A stretch of DNA of 64,000 bases from WVYX01 sp039586815 (GCA_039586815.1 JBDHJR010000005.1:1-64000); one strand, 5' to 3'; positions 26,075 to 35,393 are shown, counted from the stretch's first letter. Numbers and translations are program-made. The notes: generated by a model not told the origin, from the sequence alone.

Positions 26075-26347
26075 TCAGGAGTTGGGTAGCCGCCGCTGCT
26101 CCTCCGCCACCTTGGCCAGTACCCGCTCGGTGAAGTCCAACCGGTCGGCGACGTCACCCAGTTCTTCCCGCATCCCCTCGACGCTGTCTCGTAGCCGGTC
26201 CACCGACTCCGCGAGCTGAGCGACGTCCCCCCCGCCCTTCGAGAGGCGTGTCTTCACCCAAGTCCTCGAAACGATCAACAGACCTCCGATCACACCAGTC
26301 GTGATGATGAGCGACTCGAGGACAGACTGTATCTGGTAAGGCTCCAT
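26075..26347 (-). CDS. Small single-TM coiled-coil protein, paralogue of 17021-17272
   Basis: 90 residues from the ATG preceded by GGAG at 8 bases; an upstream GTG/ATG extension to 26401 is unlikely. One membrane helix (about residues 12-30) is followed by a long heptad helix (VAQLAESVDRLRDSVEGM) ending RLDFTERVLAK, closely matching the close of the protein at 17021-17272. It is convergent to the YwiC-like gene and divergent from the next membrane protein. Possibly a phage-shock or envelope-stress type small protein, but that is a guess. Confidence 0.6.
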   Translation of the reverse strand: MEPYQIQSVLESLIITTGVIGGLLIVSRTWVKTRLSKGGGDVAQLAESVDRLRDSVEGMREELGDVADRLDFTERVLAKVAEEQRRLPNS

Positions 26348-26528
26348 GGCCGGGCTCCGGCGAGGCTCCGTGGAATATAGTTCGCCGACTCCGAGATTCA
26401 CGATCGCGCCGCTCGGAGTTGACGGGGTTCCCAGGTCGCAGAGGCAACCATGCGGCGCTGGTCGTACGTTTCGGGTCTGGCGGAAGCGGTGGTGAGGCTA
26501 ATTGGAAGGAGAGAAGGATGGCCTGGCT

Positions 26529-27056
26529 ATGACTAGTGACTCAACGCAGAGCCGTTGGCCCAGAGTCGTCGGCACGATCAGCATCGTGCTGGCTGTCATC
26601 ATGGTCGTCGATCAGGTGGACGACGTGATCACGGCCTTGACGTGGTCGCCAGAGGACTGGCGGCGGATGTTCGCGCCCGAGGTGGCCGACCTGATCGTGA
26701 GGGCCATGCCGCCGCTGGAGTGGCTGGTGGTGTCGGCGGTCGTGGGAAGCGCCTTGGGAGTGCTGCTGTTCGTCGGCGCGATCTTCCTGCGCCGTCGTCG
26801 CCTTCACGGGGTGACGCTCTGCCGGTCGTGGGCGTGGCTCGCGATCGTGTGGGCCCTGCTGGAGATGGCGCGCGCGATTTCCTGGTTCAGGGGGTACTCC
26901 GAGGATCTGGCCGGGATTTCGGGGGCAGAATGGCAGGGGTACGCGGTGTTCGGGACTGTCGTCGCTCTCGCGGTGCTGCTGGCGTGGCCGGTCTTCCTGC
27001 TGGTGTGGTTCAGACGGCCCGACGTGAGACTGGAGTACGAGGAGTGGCCCGACTGA
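26529..27056 (+). CDS. Four-helix membrane protein, unknown
   Basis: About 175 residues with four hydrophobic segments (VVGTISIVLAVIMVVDQV, WLVVSAVVGSALGVLLFVG, AWLAIVWALLEMARAI, VFGTVVALAVLLAWPVFLLVW). The start at ATG 26529 sits behind a purine-rich GGAGAGAAGGA stretch; a TTG at 26502 is possible. No family recognised. It ends 3 bases before the zinc-ribbon protein gene, so the two are likely co-translated. Confidence 0.6.
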   Translation: MTSDSTQSRWPRVVGTISIVLAVIMVVDQVDDVITALTWSPEDWRRMFAPEVADLIVRAMPPLEWLVVSAVVGSALGVLLFVGAIFLRRRRLHGVTLCRSWAWLAIVWALLEMARAISWFRGYSEDLAGISGAEWQGYAVFGTVVALAVLLAWPVFLLVWFRRPDVRLEYEEWPD

Positions 27057-27059
27057 GCG

Positions 27060-28115
27060 ATGTACTCCACCTGCATCTTCTGCAAGCGGCCGCTTGGCGG
27101 TAACGAAGCCGTCGAGTCCTTTCCGGTGGGACGGCGCCTCGCGTTCGACCCGGCGAAGGGGCGGTTGTGGGTCGTGTGCCGCCGCTGCGAGCGGTGGAAC
27201 CTCACCCCACTCGAGGAGCGGTGGGAGGCGCTGGAGGAGTGTGAGCGGCTGTTCCGTGCCACCCGCATGCGCATGTCCACCGACAACATCGGGCTCGCCA
27301 AGCTCAAGGAGGGCCTGGTGCTGGTGCGCATCGGCGCGCCGCTGCGCCCCGAGTTCGCGGCGTGGCGCTACGGCGATCAGTTCGGGCGCCGCCGGCGCAG
27401 GGCGATCATGTGGACTGCGGCGGGCGGTGTGGCGGTCGGCGCGGTGGCGTTCGGCGCCATAGCAGCGGGCGTTGGCGCGGCCTTCATGGCGAATATCCCC
27501 AACCTGCTCATCAACATCCCGGTGCGTGCCAGGGTCCGGACCGACGACGGCAAGGTCCTCAAGCTCCGCACGCCCGACATCAACGCGGCGCGCTTTCTCA
27601 TGGAGCCGGGTGCCGACGAGTGGGCGGTGCAGGTCAAGAAACAGACCTTCGAGGGAGACGCGGCGAAGCGGGTGGCCGCGGTGGTGCTGCCGGCCCTGAA
27701 CCTCATGACCGGCTCCAAAGTGGCGGTGGCCAACGCCGTCGCGAAGCTCGAGGAGGCGGGCCATCCGGAGCAGTTCCTAGCCCGCGCGTCCCACGAGCTG
27801 GACCCCAAGAACTGGCAGCCGGGCTACGGCAAGCCGCTCTTCCCCGGGAAGCCTGGGGTCATGAAGAAGCTGCCCGCCCCGACCCGCCTGGCGCTCGAGA
27901 TGGCGCTGCACGAGGAGCGGGAGATGCGGGCGCTGGCCGGCGAGCTGCTGGAGCTCGAGATCGCGTGGCGCGAGGCGGAGGCGATCGCTGGCATCGCCGA
28001 CGACATGTTCGTGCCCCCGGAGCACCAGGAGTTCATCGAGCGGCACCGCCAGCAGGACGTACCCGCAGAGCCGGTGGTTGCCGCAGAGGTGGACGGGGAG
28101 GCCGAGCCCGGCTGA
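27060..28115 (+). CDS. Zinc-ribbon plus membrane-anchor protein, unknown function
   Basis: 351 residues. The N-terminus has two cysteine pairs (CIFC at 5-8 and CRRC about 35 residues later), a probable zinc ribbon. A glycine/alanine-rich hydrophobic segment follows at about 120-145 (AAGGVAVGAVAFGAIAAGVG), then a soluble region with a helical C-terminal domain rich in Glu/Arg. No known family is assigned. Because the zinc ribbon precedes the membrane helix, a cytoplasmic sensor or assembly role is conceivable. The gene follows the four-helix membrane protein by 3 bases. Confidence 0.65.
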   Translation: MYSTCIFCKRPLGGNEAVESFPVGRRLAFDPAKGRLWVVCRRCERWNLTPLEERWEALEECERLFRATRMRMSTDNIGLAKLKEGLVLVRIGAPLRPEFAAWRYGDQFGRRRRRAIMWTAAGGVAVGAVAFGAIAAGVGAAFMANIPNLLINIPVRARVRTDDGKVLKLRTPDINAARFLMEPGADEWAVQVKKQTFEGDAAKRVAAVVLPALNLMTGSKVAVANAVAKLEEAGHPEQFLARASHELDPKNWQPGYGKPLFPGKPGVMKKLPAPTRLALEMALHEEREMRALAGELLELEIAWREAEAIAGIADDMFVPPEHQEFIERHRQQDVPAEPVVAAEVDGEAEPG

Positions 28116-28189
28116 GCCGCAGCGGTGGCCGGTTCGGCGACCGCGGTGTATGCTATCCTCTCACCATTCAATCCTTCTAGAGGTGCTCC

Positions 28190-28729
28190 ATGCGTGTTCT
28201 TCGAGCCCTGGTCCTCCTGGCCTGCACGACCGGTGTCCTTGCGGCGCAGGAGACGGTTGCCCCGAATCTTGAGACCGTGCGCGACGCCCAAATGCGCCAG
28301 CTGGAGCTGCAGCGCACCATGCTCCTGGCGATGGCGGATTCCATGCCTGAGGGCCTGTATCGCGACAAGGTGATGCCCGTGCAGCGCGACTTCGCCCAGC
28401 AGCTCCACCACGGCGCGTCGGTCATTGCGTTCATTTGCGTGCGCTACATGGATGCCGAGCGGCCGTCTTTGACCGACACGTCGATTGCCCTCAACAGTCG
28501 GGAGGGCCTCACCGGGTACATCAACGCGGTATACGACCACGCCGCCCAGGTCCTGCAGCAGCAGTCGGATGCGGACCGCGCCGTCGTGACCGGGTTCTTT
28601 GGAGGCTTGGAGATTCCCAAGTGGCAGATCTGGGACGAGATCCACCAGCACACGGTGTGGACCGCCGGGCAAGTGGTGGCCAACTTCCGTAAGCACGGCA
28701 TGGCACCGCCGGGGTTCGGGTTCTTCTAG
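28190..28729 (+). CDS. Exported DinB-family protein
   Basis: 179 residues with a signal peptide (MRVLRALVLLACTTGVLAAQ). The mature part is a four-helix-bundle DinB/YfiT-like domain: DFAQQLHHGASVI carries a helix-1 histidine, and the C-terminal helix has IWDEIHQHTVWTAGQVVANFRKHG with the H-x-H...H pattern used for metal binding. Secreted DinB proteins of this type are common in Gemmatimonadota-like genomes; the substrate is unknown. A GC-rich hairpin follows. Confidence 0.75.
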   Translation: MRVLRALVLLACTTGVLAAQETVAPNLETVRDAQMRQLELQRTMLLAMADSMPEGLYRDKVMPVQRDFAQQLHHGASVIAFICVRYMDAERPSLTDTSIALNSREGLTGYINAVYDHAAQVLQQQSDADRAVVTGFFGGLEIPKWQIWDEIHQHTVWTAGQVVANFRKHGMAPPGFGFF

Positions 28730-28756
28730 AGTTCCGACCTGCACCGGGTAGGCAGG

Positions 28757-28784
28757 ACGGGCGGTTCGGAGGCGGGCCGCCCGT
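28757..28784 (+). terminator. Hairpin after DinB-family gene
   Basis: An 8-bp perfect stem ACGGGCGG / CCGCCCGT with a 12-base loop, 27 bases after the stop codon and without a T-run. It probably separates the DinB-family gene from the downstream kinase gene. Confidence 0.45.
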
Positions 28785-28891
28785 TCGGCGCTTGGCACCG
28801 TCGCCGCGGTTAGGGGTACCAGACCGGTAGATGTCAGGCTGAGCCCGCGGGCAGTATCTTTCCTTCATTGGAATCGCCTCGGGAGCGCAGG

Positions 28892-31024
28892 GTGGCGGAC
28901 CAGTTCGCGCACTTCAAGACGGCCATTTCCGACCGGTACGAGATCGAGCGGGAGCTCGGCCGGGGCGGCATGGCCGTCGTCTTCCTGGCACTGGATCGCA
29001 AGCACAATCGGCCCGTCGTGCTGAAGGTGCTGCGTCCCGAGGTGTCCATGACGCTCGGCGCGCAGCGCTTCCTGCGCGAGGTGAGCATAGCGGCCAAGCT
29101 TAGCCATCCCCACGTCGTGACGCTGATCGACTCCGACGAGATCGAGGGCTTCCTCTTCTCGGTCATGGCGTACGTCGAGGGAGAGTCGCTGCGGGAGCGC
29201 CTGGTCCGGGAGGGAAGTCTGGAGCTGGGCGCCGCGATGGAGATAGTACGGCAGGTGGCGAGCGCGCTGGATTACGCGCACAGCCGCGACGTGGTGCACC
29301 GGGACGTCAAGCCGGAGAACATCCTCCTGTGCCGCAGCGCGGCCGTGGTGACGGACTTCGGCATCGCCCGGGCCATCAGCGAGGCCACCGAGGGCGAGCG
29401 GCTCACCGACCCGGGGGTCGCCGTGGGGACCTCGGTGTACATGAGCCCGGAGCAGGCGAGCGGCGAGATCGAGGTAGACGGCCGCAGCGACGTGTACGCC
29501 CTAGGGTGCGTGCTCTACGAGCTGCTCACCGGCGAGCAGCCCTTCAGCGGCAGGAACCACTATGCCATCCTCGCCGCCAAGGTCAAGGGAGAGCTGCCCG
29601 CCCTGCGCGAGCTCGGGGCCGCGACGCCGAAGGGAGTGGAGCGCGCCATCGTCCAGGCCCTGGCGCCGGAGCGCGACGACCGTTTCGACTCGGCTTCGGA
29701 GTTCGTGGCGGAGCTGGATGCAGCGGTCTTCACCGGAGTAGCGCACGGCCCGTCGATCGCGGTTCTGCCGTTCTCCAACATCAGTCCCGATCCCGAGAAC
29801 GAGTACCTCGGCGACGGAATCGCCGACGAGATCATCACCGCACTCAGCCGGGTGAAGGCGCTACAGGTCGCGCCCCGCTCTTCGTCATTCGCCTACAAGG
29901 GCCAGAGCCGCGATATCCGCGAGATCGGGAAGGCGCTCGGTGTGAGCACGGTGCTCGAGGGGAGCGTGCGGCGCGCCGGCCCCAAGCTCCGGGTCATGGC
30001 GCAGCTCATCGACGTGAGCGACGGCTACCATCTCTGGTCCGAGCGGTACGACCGGGAGATGGAAGACGTCTTCGCCATCCAGGACGAGATGGGGCGTGAC
30101 ATCACACAGGCGCTCAAGGTGATCCTCTCCGAGGAGGAACAGGACGCGATGCGCAAGGCGCGAACCGGCGACATCGAGGCGTACGACTACTACCTGCGCG
30201 GCAGGCAGTTCTTCAGCCAGTTCCGGCGCAAGCCCCTGCGGTTCGCGCGCGAGATGTTCGAGCGCGCCATCGAGATCGATCCCGCCTATGCGCTGGCGCA
30301 TGCCGGTCTCGCCGACTGCTGCTCGTTCCAGTACATGTACTGGGGGTTCAAACCGGACGACCTCGAGACGGCCGACACGGCAAGCCGGCGCGCACTGGAG
30401 CTGGCACCGGAGTTGGGAGAGGCGCACGCGGCGCGGGGGCTCGTATTCTCGCTCCGCGGTGACAATGAGGCGGCGCGTCTCGAGTTCGAGACCGCCATTC
30501 GAATCGACCCCCGGCTCTACGAGGCGCGGTACTTCTACGCGCGCACCTGCTTTCAGGAGGGCAAGCTCGAGGAAGCGGCGCGGCTGTTCCGGGAGGCGTC
30601 AGAAGTGCGCGAGGACTACAAGTCGTCCTTCTTCATGGCGCAGTCACTCGCGGCCCTGGGTCGCGACCACGAGGCAGAGGCGGGGTACCGCCGGGCCTTC
30701 GAGGTGGCGGCGCGCCACGTGGAGCTGAACCCCGACGATGCGCACGCGTACAGCATGGGGGCCGTCGCCCTGTGTCGCATTGGGGAGAAGGACAAGGGTC
30801 TCGAGTGGGCGGAGCGCGCGCTGAACCTGGATCCCGACGACGCCGGGATCGCCTACAATGTCGCCTGTCTGTTCTCCTTGGAGGGGGAAACGGAGCGCGC
30901 GTTCGTCAGCCTCCAGCAGGCGGTCGACGGCGGGTTCGTGCGCAGGGACTGGTTCGAGAAGGACCCGGACCTCGATCCCCTCCGGGACGACGCCCGGTTC
31001 AAGGAGTTGATGGCAGCTTTGTGA
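28892..31024 (+). CDS. Ser/Thr protein kinase with TolB-like and TPR regions (kinase 1)
   Basis: 710 residues from a GTG 6 bases after GGGAG; an in-frame TTG at 28868 is weaker. The kinase domain spans about residues 15-275: glycine loop GRGGMA, lysine K45, HRDVKPEN (Asp138) and DFG (Asp155), so it appears active. A TolB/FlgO-like domain follows (AVLPFSNISPDPENEYLGDG to LWSERYDREMEDVFAIQDE), then TPR-like helices to the end. No membrane helix joins kinase and TolB-like parts, unlike many bacterial kinases, so it is probably cytoplasmic. It is paralogous to kinase 2 and its 3' end overlaps the convergent kelch gene by 26 bases. Confidence 0.88.
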   Translation: MADQFAHFKTAISDRYEIERELGRGGMAVVFLALDRKHNRPVVLKVLRPEVSMTLGAQRFLREVSIAAKLSHPHVVTLIDSDEIEGFLFSVMAYVEGESLRERLVREGSLELGAAMEIVRQVASALDYAHSRDVVHRDVKPENILLCRSAAVVTDFGIARAISEATEGERLTDPGVAVGTSVYMSPEQASGEIEVDGRSDVYALGCVLYELLTGEQPFSGRNHYAILAAKVKGELPALRELGAATPKGVERAIVQALAPERDDRFDSASEFVAELDAAVFTGVAHGPSIAVLPFSNISPDPENEYLGDGIADEIITALSRVKALQVAPRSSSFAYKGQSRDIREIGKALGVSTVLEGSVRRAGPKLRVMAQLIDVSDGYHLWSERYDREMEDVFAIQDEMGRDITQALKVILSEEEQDAMRKARTGDIEAYDYYLRGRQFFSQFRRKPLRFAREMFERAIEIDPAYALAHAGLADCCSFQYMYWGFKPDDLETADTASRRALELAPELGEAHAARGLVFSLRGDNEAARLEFETAIRIDPRLYEARYFYARTCFQEGKLEEAARLFREASEVREDYKSSFFMAQSLAALGRDHEAEAGYRRAFEVAARHVELNPDDAHAYSMGAVALCRIGEKDKGLEWAERALNLDPDDAGIAYNVACLFSLEGETERAFVSLQQAVDGGFVRRDWFEKDPDLDPLRDDARFKELMAAL

Positions 31025-32051
31025 GATCGGCGGTCCACACGCTGTCCGAAACCCACTGCGCAGCGGTCATCCCGCCTACGATGACCAGCCGACCTCCAGC
31101 CACCACGATACCGCGCAGGTCCATCACCGGCTGACGCAGCTCGCCCCAGCCGCTCCAGCGGTCGGTCGCCGGGTGATAGCGGAAAACCGCCCGTCGAGGA
31201 TCGGACGGCCAGCTGTTGTATCCTATCCCGTCGTAGTTGTAGGGGTTGTTGGTGCCGCCCGCGAAGACCACCGCTCCGTCGATGCCCACTGCGCCGGCGC
31301 GGTACAGCGGTGGGCCCGGATGGTCTGTTACGCGCCGCCAATCGATGCTGGTGGGATCGCGGGGATCGATGTCCCCACGCCACGATGCCCCGTACATGGT
31401 GAAACGGGGCGGACTCTGGTTGGTGCGCACGCCGTCGATGTAGACAATGCTGTTCCCCACGATTGCTCCGGCGTGGCCGAACACCGGTCGCCCCGGAATT
31501 GGCGTCGCCTGCCGCCACGTGTCGGTCGCTGGATCGTACAGCTGCACGTCGGGCACGTTGTCATCGTCATGCCACCCCGAGACGAGGTAGATGAGCGAGT
31601 CGCGCCACACTCCCGAAACGGCGTCGTCCACTGGTACCGGGATCGGCGCCCCGGCACTCCACTCTCCGGTCTCGGGATCGAGAATGTCGAGGTTGGGAAG
31701 TGAGCGCTCCGAGCCGTCCTGGGCCACGGTGTACCCACCGAACAGGTAGATCCTGCCGCCTACCGCCTGCGCGGTGGCCGCCAGCCGGCCGGGCCCCGGG
31801 ACGGGCGCTATCTCCCGCCAGACCCTATCCCCCGCGTTCCAGCGGAATGCCCAGTTGACCACGCCGTTCCACCGCACGGTCGAGTCGAGTCCCAGAAGCG
31901 AGAACACGGCCGGCCCACTCGAGGTCTCGAGCGCAACGACCGCGTTGTTGGACACCGGCCGCGGCAGTGCGGGAGCAGCCTGCCAGGCCGGGCTCTGGAG
32001 GCCGAGGCCGAGGGCGAGGACGAGCGGCCAGAGAATGGCGGTGAGGGTCAC
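30999..32051 (-). CDS. Exported kelch-repeat protein
   Basis: 350 residues with a signal peptide (MTLTAILWPLVLALGLGLQS). Several kelch blades are visible: RLAATAQAVGGRIYLFGG...YTVAQ, DDAVSGVWRDSLIYLVSGWHD, GHAGAIVGNSIVYIDG, RAGAVGIDGAVVFAGG and LRGIVVAGGRLVIVGG, interspersed with 'D-P-x-T-x-x-W' loops. It is likely a galactose-oxidase-like beta-propeller without obvious copper ligands. Its start overlaps the stop of the upstream small membrane gene by four bases, so they are one transcription unit. Confidence 0.75.
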   Translation of the reverse strand: MTLTAILWPLVLALGLGLQSPAWQAAPALPRPVSNNAVVALETSSGPAVFSLLGLDSTVRWNGVVNWAFRWNAGDRVWREIAPVPGPGRLAATAQAVGGRIYLFGGYTVAQDGSERSLPNLDILDPETGEWSAGAPIPVPVDDAVSGVWRDSLIYLVSGWHDDDNVPDVQLYDPATDTWRQATPIPGRPVFGHAGAIVGNSIVYIDGVRTNQSPPRFTMYGASWRGDIDPRDPTSIDWRRVTDHPGPPLYRAGAVGIDGAVVFAGGTNNPYNYDGIGYNSWPSDPRRAVFRYHPATDRWSGWGELRQPVMDLRGIVVAGGRLVIVGGMTAAQWVSDSVWTADLTKLPSTP

Positions 32052-32386
32052 TCAGGCAAGTACCGTCGGAGCAGCCTCTGGTTCCGGAAGACGAGTCCGG
32101 AGCAGGCGGTGAACAGCGCCACGGCGCCCAGGATTGCCGCCAGCCTGATCCAGGATTCCCCCGCCGCCTGCCGACGGAAGACGTACGTCACCGTGCTCCT
32201 TACCCACTCCAGGCCCGCGAGAACCAGCAGGATCTGGAACAACCGCGGCACCCAGCGGCGGCGCACCAGGAGCAGGAACGGCAGGCCGAGGCTGATCACC
32301 GCCAGCAGAGTGACGTCGTTGCGTGAGAAATGAGCGGCGAGCAGCAGAAAGCTCACGATGACGGGGAGCAGGCGGAGTGCGTTCAT
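32048..32386 (-). CDS. Small polytopic membrane protein
   Basis: 112 residues with three or four hydrophobic helices (LLPVIVSFLLLAAHF, VTLLAVISLGLPFLLLV, LFQILLVLAGLEW, LAAILGAVALFTACSGLVF) and a basic C-terminus. No family recognised. It lies 8 bases downstream of pdxH and overlaps the kelch gene, so pdxH, this gene and the kelch gene likely form an operon. Confidence 0.65.
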   Translation of the reverse strand: MNALRLLPVIVSFLLLAAHFSRNDVTLLAVISLGLPFLLLVRRRWVPRLFQILLVLAGLEWVRSTVTYVFRRQAAGESWIRLAAILGAVALFTACSGLVFRNQRLLRRYLPE

Positions 32387-32394
32387 GGGTGAGC

Positions 32395-33048
32395 CTAGGG
32401 GTAGAGGCGGGTGACCGTCCAGCCGTCGCCCTCACGGGTGTAGCGCAGCCGGTCGTGTAACCGGTTGAGTCGCCCCTGCCAGAACTCGATGTGCTGCGGT
32501 ACGAGTCGGAAGCCGCCCCAGAAGGGCGGAAGCGGCACGTCGCCGCCCTTGAACTTCGTCTCGTGCTCGCGGAACCGGCGCTCCATCGCCTCTCTGCTCT
32601 CGAGCTCGGCGCTCTGGCTGGACGCCCAGGCGCCCAGTTGGCTGCCGCGAGGCCGCGAGAGGAAGTACGCCTCGGACTCTTCTGGCGCGAGCCTTTCGAC
32701 GGCCCCCTCGATGCGCACCTGACGCTCCAGGATCGGCCAGTGCATCACCATGGCGGCCCGCGGGTTCTCCAGCAGCTCCGCGCCCTTGCGGCTCTCGAAA
32801 TTGGTGTAGAACAGGAAGCCGCCCTCGCCGAATCCCTTGAGCAGCATCATGCGGGCTGACGGCGTACCGTCGGGCGTGCTCGTGGCCAGCGCCATGCTCT
32901 CGGGCAGGAAGATGCCCGATCGGCGGGCGGCGGCGAACCACTGGGCGAAGAGTTCGATGGGGTCCGCACCGGCCTCGAGTTCCGACAGGCCGGTGACCAT
33001 TCCCCTGCCCATGGTGAAGATCGTGCGAAGGCGTCCGATGAACGACAT
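32395..33048 (-). CDS. pdxH: Pyridoxamine/pyridoxine 5'-phosphate oxidase
   Basis: 217 residues from the ATG at 33048; an upstream frame to 33102 is probably not translated. Family blocks are visible: the PNP oxidase FMN-binding region ARMMLLKGFGEGGFLFYTNF, ALVMHW-like AAMVMHWPILERQVRIEG, and the conserved C-terminus IEFWQGRLNRLHDRLRY. It oxidises PNP or PMP to PLP using FMN and oxygen, the last step of vitamin B6 salvage. Several PLP enzymes are encoded in this window. It is divergent from kinase 2 across 95 bp. Confidence 0.92.
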   Translation of the reverse strand: MSFIGRLRTIFTMGRGMVTGLSELEAGADPIELFAQWFAAARRSGIFLPESMALATSTPDGTPSARMMLLKGFGEGGFLFYTNFESRKGAELLENPRAAMVMHWPILERQVRIEGAVERLAPEESEAYFLSRPRGSQLGAWASSQSAELESREAMERRFREHETKFKGGDVPLPPFWGGFRLVPQHIEFWQGRLNRLHDRLRYTREGDGWTVTRLYP

Positions 33049-33143
33049 GCTTCTCGGGGTAACGGGCCGCTGAAAGGAACCGGGTTCGGCGCGCTTCGGC
33101 AAGGGTCGCGGCGGACCGGGAGACAGGCCATCTTTGGTCCTTC

Positions 33144-35393
33144 ATGGTAGAGCTTGCACACCGTCTTCGTGAAGCGCTCGCCGGCCGATACGCGATAATG
33201 CGCGAGGTCGGCCGGGGTGGCATGGCCACGGTCTGTCTCGCCGAAGACCGCAAGCACCGTCGCAAGGTGGCGGTGAAAGTGCTGCGTCCCGAGCTGGCGG
33301 TGACGGTCGGATCCGAGCGGTTCCTGCGAGAGATCGGGATCGCGGCGAAACTGGCACACCCCCATGTACTGCCCGTGTACGACTCCGGTGAGGCCGACGG
33401 CCTGCTGTACTACGTCATGCCGTTCGTGGAGGGAGAGTCGTTGCGGGAGCGGATAGACCGCGAGGGGCGGCTGGAAGTAGAAGGAGCCCTGCACATTGCA
33501 CGCGAGGTGGCGAGCGCGCTGGGGTATGCGCACAGCCATCACGTGATACACCGCGATATCAAGCCCGCCAACATCCTGCTTTCCGGGGGGCACGCCGTGG
33601 TGACCGACTTCGGGGTGGCGCGGGCGATCGGCATGGGCCGGGAACCCGTGACAGAGACCATCACGGAGCCGGGGATCGCGGTCGGGACGCCCACGTACAT
33701 GAGTCCGGAGCAGGCGAGTGGCGAGCAGGCGCTCGACGGCCGCAGCGACCTCTACTCACTGGGCTGCGTGCTGTACGAGATGCTCGTGGGAGAGCCGCCG
33801 TACACCGGGGACACTCCGCATGCCGTTATCGCGCAGTGCTTCGGCGCGCCGATACCGTCCGCCCGCCGCAGGCAGCCTGCCGTGCCCGAGCACGTGGACG
33901 CCGCGTTGCACAAGGTGCTTGCCAAGATGCCCGGGGAGCGCTTCGCCAACGCGGAGCAGTTCGTGGAGGCGCTGTTGAAGCCGGGCATGGTCAAGCCGCC
34001 GGAACGTGAGGCCAGCTCGATCGCGGTGCTGCCGTTCCAGAACATGAGCGCCGATCCCGAGAACGAGTACTTCAGCGACGGCATGACGGAGGAGATCATC
34101 AACGCGCTGACGAAGCTAGAGGGCCTGCGGGTGGCGGCCCGCACCTCTGCCTTCGCGTTCAAGGGCAGCAACAAGAACCTGCAGGAGGTCGGGGCGCAGC
34201 TGGGCGTCTCGACGATCCTGGAGGGAAGCGTGCGGCAGATGGGGACGCGCTTACGCATCACCGCGCAGCTGATCGACGTGACTGACGGCTACCACCTCTG
34301 GTCTGAGCGGTACGACCGGGAGATGGAGGACGTGTTCGCGATCCAGGATGAGATCGCCGAGGCCATCGTCGCCACGCTGCGGGAACGGTTCGCGGAAGAG
34401 CAGCGCATCCGTGTGGTGAAGCGCTATACCGACGACGTCGAGGCCTACCAGCTGTACCTCCAGGGGCGTTACGTGGAGAAGACGCGGCGCCGCTCAGGCT
34501 TTGCGAGGGGAATCGACTACTTCGAGCGGGCCATTGCTCGGGACCCGAACTACGCCCTGGCCCTCGCCGGGCTGGCCGACTCCTACAACCTGTTGGCGTG
34601 GTACCGGTTCCTGCCGCCGCGCGAGGCTTTCCCGAAGGCCCACGTGGCGGCACTCAAGGCGCTGGGGATCGACGAGATGATCCCGGAGGCGCACACGTCG
34701 CTGGGAGTGGTCAAGCACTACTACGATTGGGACTGGCACGGTGCGGAGCGATGTCTCACTCGCGCGCTGGAGCTGAACCGCAAGGACGCCACGGCGCTGC
34801 ACTCCTACTCGGAGTACCTGGCCTCCCGAGGACGGCTGGAGGAGGCCACCGAGAGGATCACGCGGGCCCACGAGCTCGAGCCTCTCAGCCTCACCATCAA
34901 TGCCGGGCTCGGCTGGGTGCACTACTTCTGCCGGCGCTACGACGAGGCGATCGAGCGGTTCCTCGAGACGATCGAGCTCGACCCGGAGTACGTGTTCCTC
35001 AACTGGTTCCTAGGCCAGGCGTACATCAAGAAGGGGATGCTCAAGGAGGCGCAATCGGTCCTGCGGCGCGGGATGACGGCGTCGGGCGACCATCCGGGCA
35101 TGGCGGCGTATCTCGCGTATGCCTACACCAAGGCCTACCGCATGGATGATGCACGCGACATACTCGATGCCCTCAAAGTGCGGGCCAAGGAGGCGTACGT
35201 GCCCGCCGACTACTTCGCGGTGATCCACATGGGGCTGGGGGAGCTCGACGCGGCGTTCGAATGGCTGAACCGCGCGTGCCAGGAGCGGGCGCTGCACATG
35301 GTGTTCGTGGAGGTGGACCCACTGTTCGACGACGTGCGGAGCGATGAGCGCTTCGAGAACGTTCTCGGTTGTATCGGATTGACTCGGGGGTGA
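33144..35393 (+). CDS. Ser/Thr protein kinase with TolB-like and TPR regions (kinase 2)
   Basis: 749 residues. The kinase domain has GRGGMATV, lysine K45, HRDIKPAN and DFG, so it appears active. It is followed by a TolB-like domain (AVLPFQNMSADPENEYFSDG) and TPR helices (ALALAGLADSYNLL, HTSLGVVKHYYDWDW, DPEYVFLNWFLGQAYIKKG). It shares LWSERYDREMEDVFAIQDE and the surrounding block with kinase 1, showing recent common origin. No membrane segment is visible between the domains. The zinc alcohol dehydrogenase gene starts one base after the stop, suggesting co-expression. Confidence 0.88.
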   Translation: MVELAHRLREALAGRYAIMREVGRGGMATVCLAEDRKHRRKVAVKVLRPELAVTVGSERFLREIGIAAKLAHPHVLPVYDSGEADGLLYYVMPFVEGESLRERIDREGRLEVEGALHIAREVASALGYAHSHHVIHRDIKPANILLSGGHAVVTDFGVARAIGMGREPVTETITEPGIAVGTPTYMSPEQASGEQALDGRSDLYSLGCVLYEMLVGEPPYTGDTPHAVIAQCFGAPIPSARRRQPAVPEHVDAALHKVLAKMPGERFANAEQFVEALLKPGMVKPPEREASSIAVLPFQNMSADPENEYFSDGMTEEIINALTKLEGLRVAARTSAFAFKGSNKNLQEVGAQLGVSTILEGSVRQMGTRLRITAQLIDVTDGYHLWSERYDREMEDVFAIQDEIAEAIVATLRERFAEEQRIRVVKRYTDDVEAYQLYLQGRYVEKTRRRSGFARGIDYFERAIARDPNYALALAGLADSYNLLAWYRFLPPREAFPKAHVAALKALGIDEMIPEAHTSLGVVKHYYDWDWHGAERCLTRALELNRKDATALHSYSEYLASRGRLEEATERITRAHELEPLSLTINAGLGWVHYFCRRYDEAIERFLETIELDPEYVFLNWFLGQAYIKKGMLKEAQSVLRRGMTASGDHPGMAAYLAYAYTKAYRMDDARDILDALKVRAKEAYVPADYFAVIHMGLGELDAAFEWLNRACQERALHMVFVEVDPLFDDVRSDERFENVLGCIGLTRG

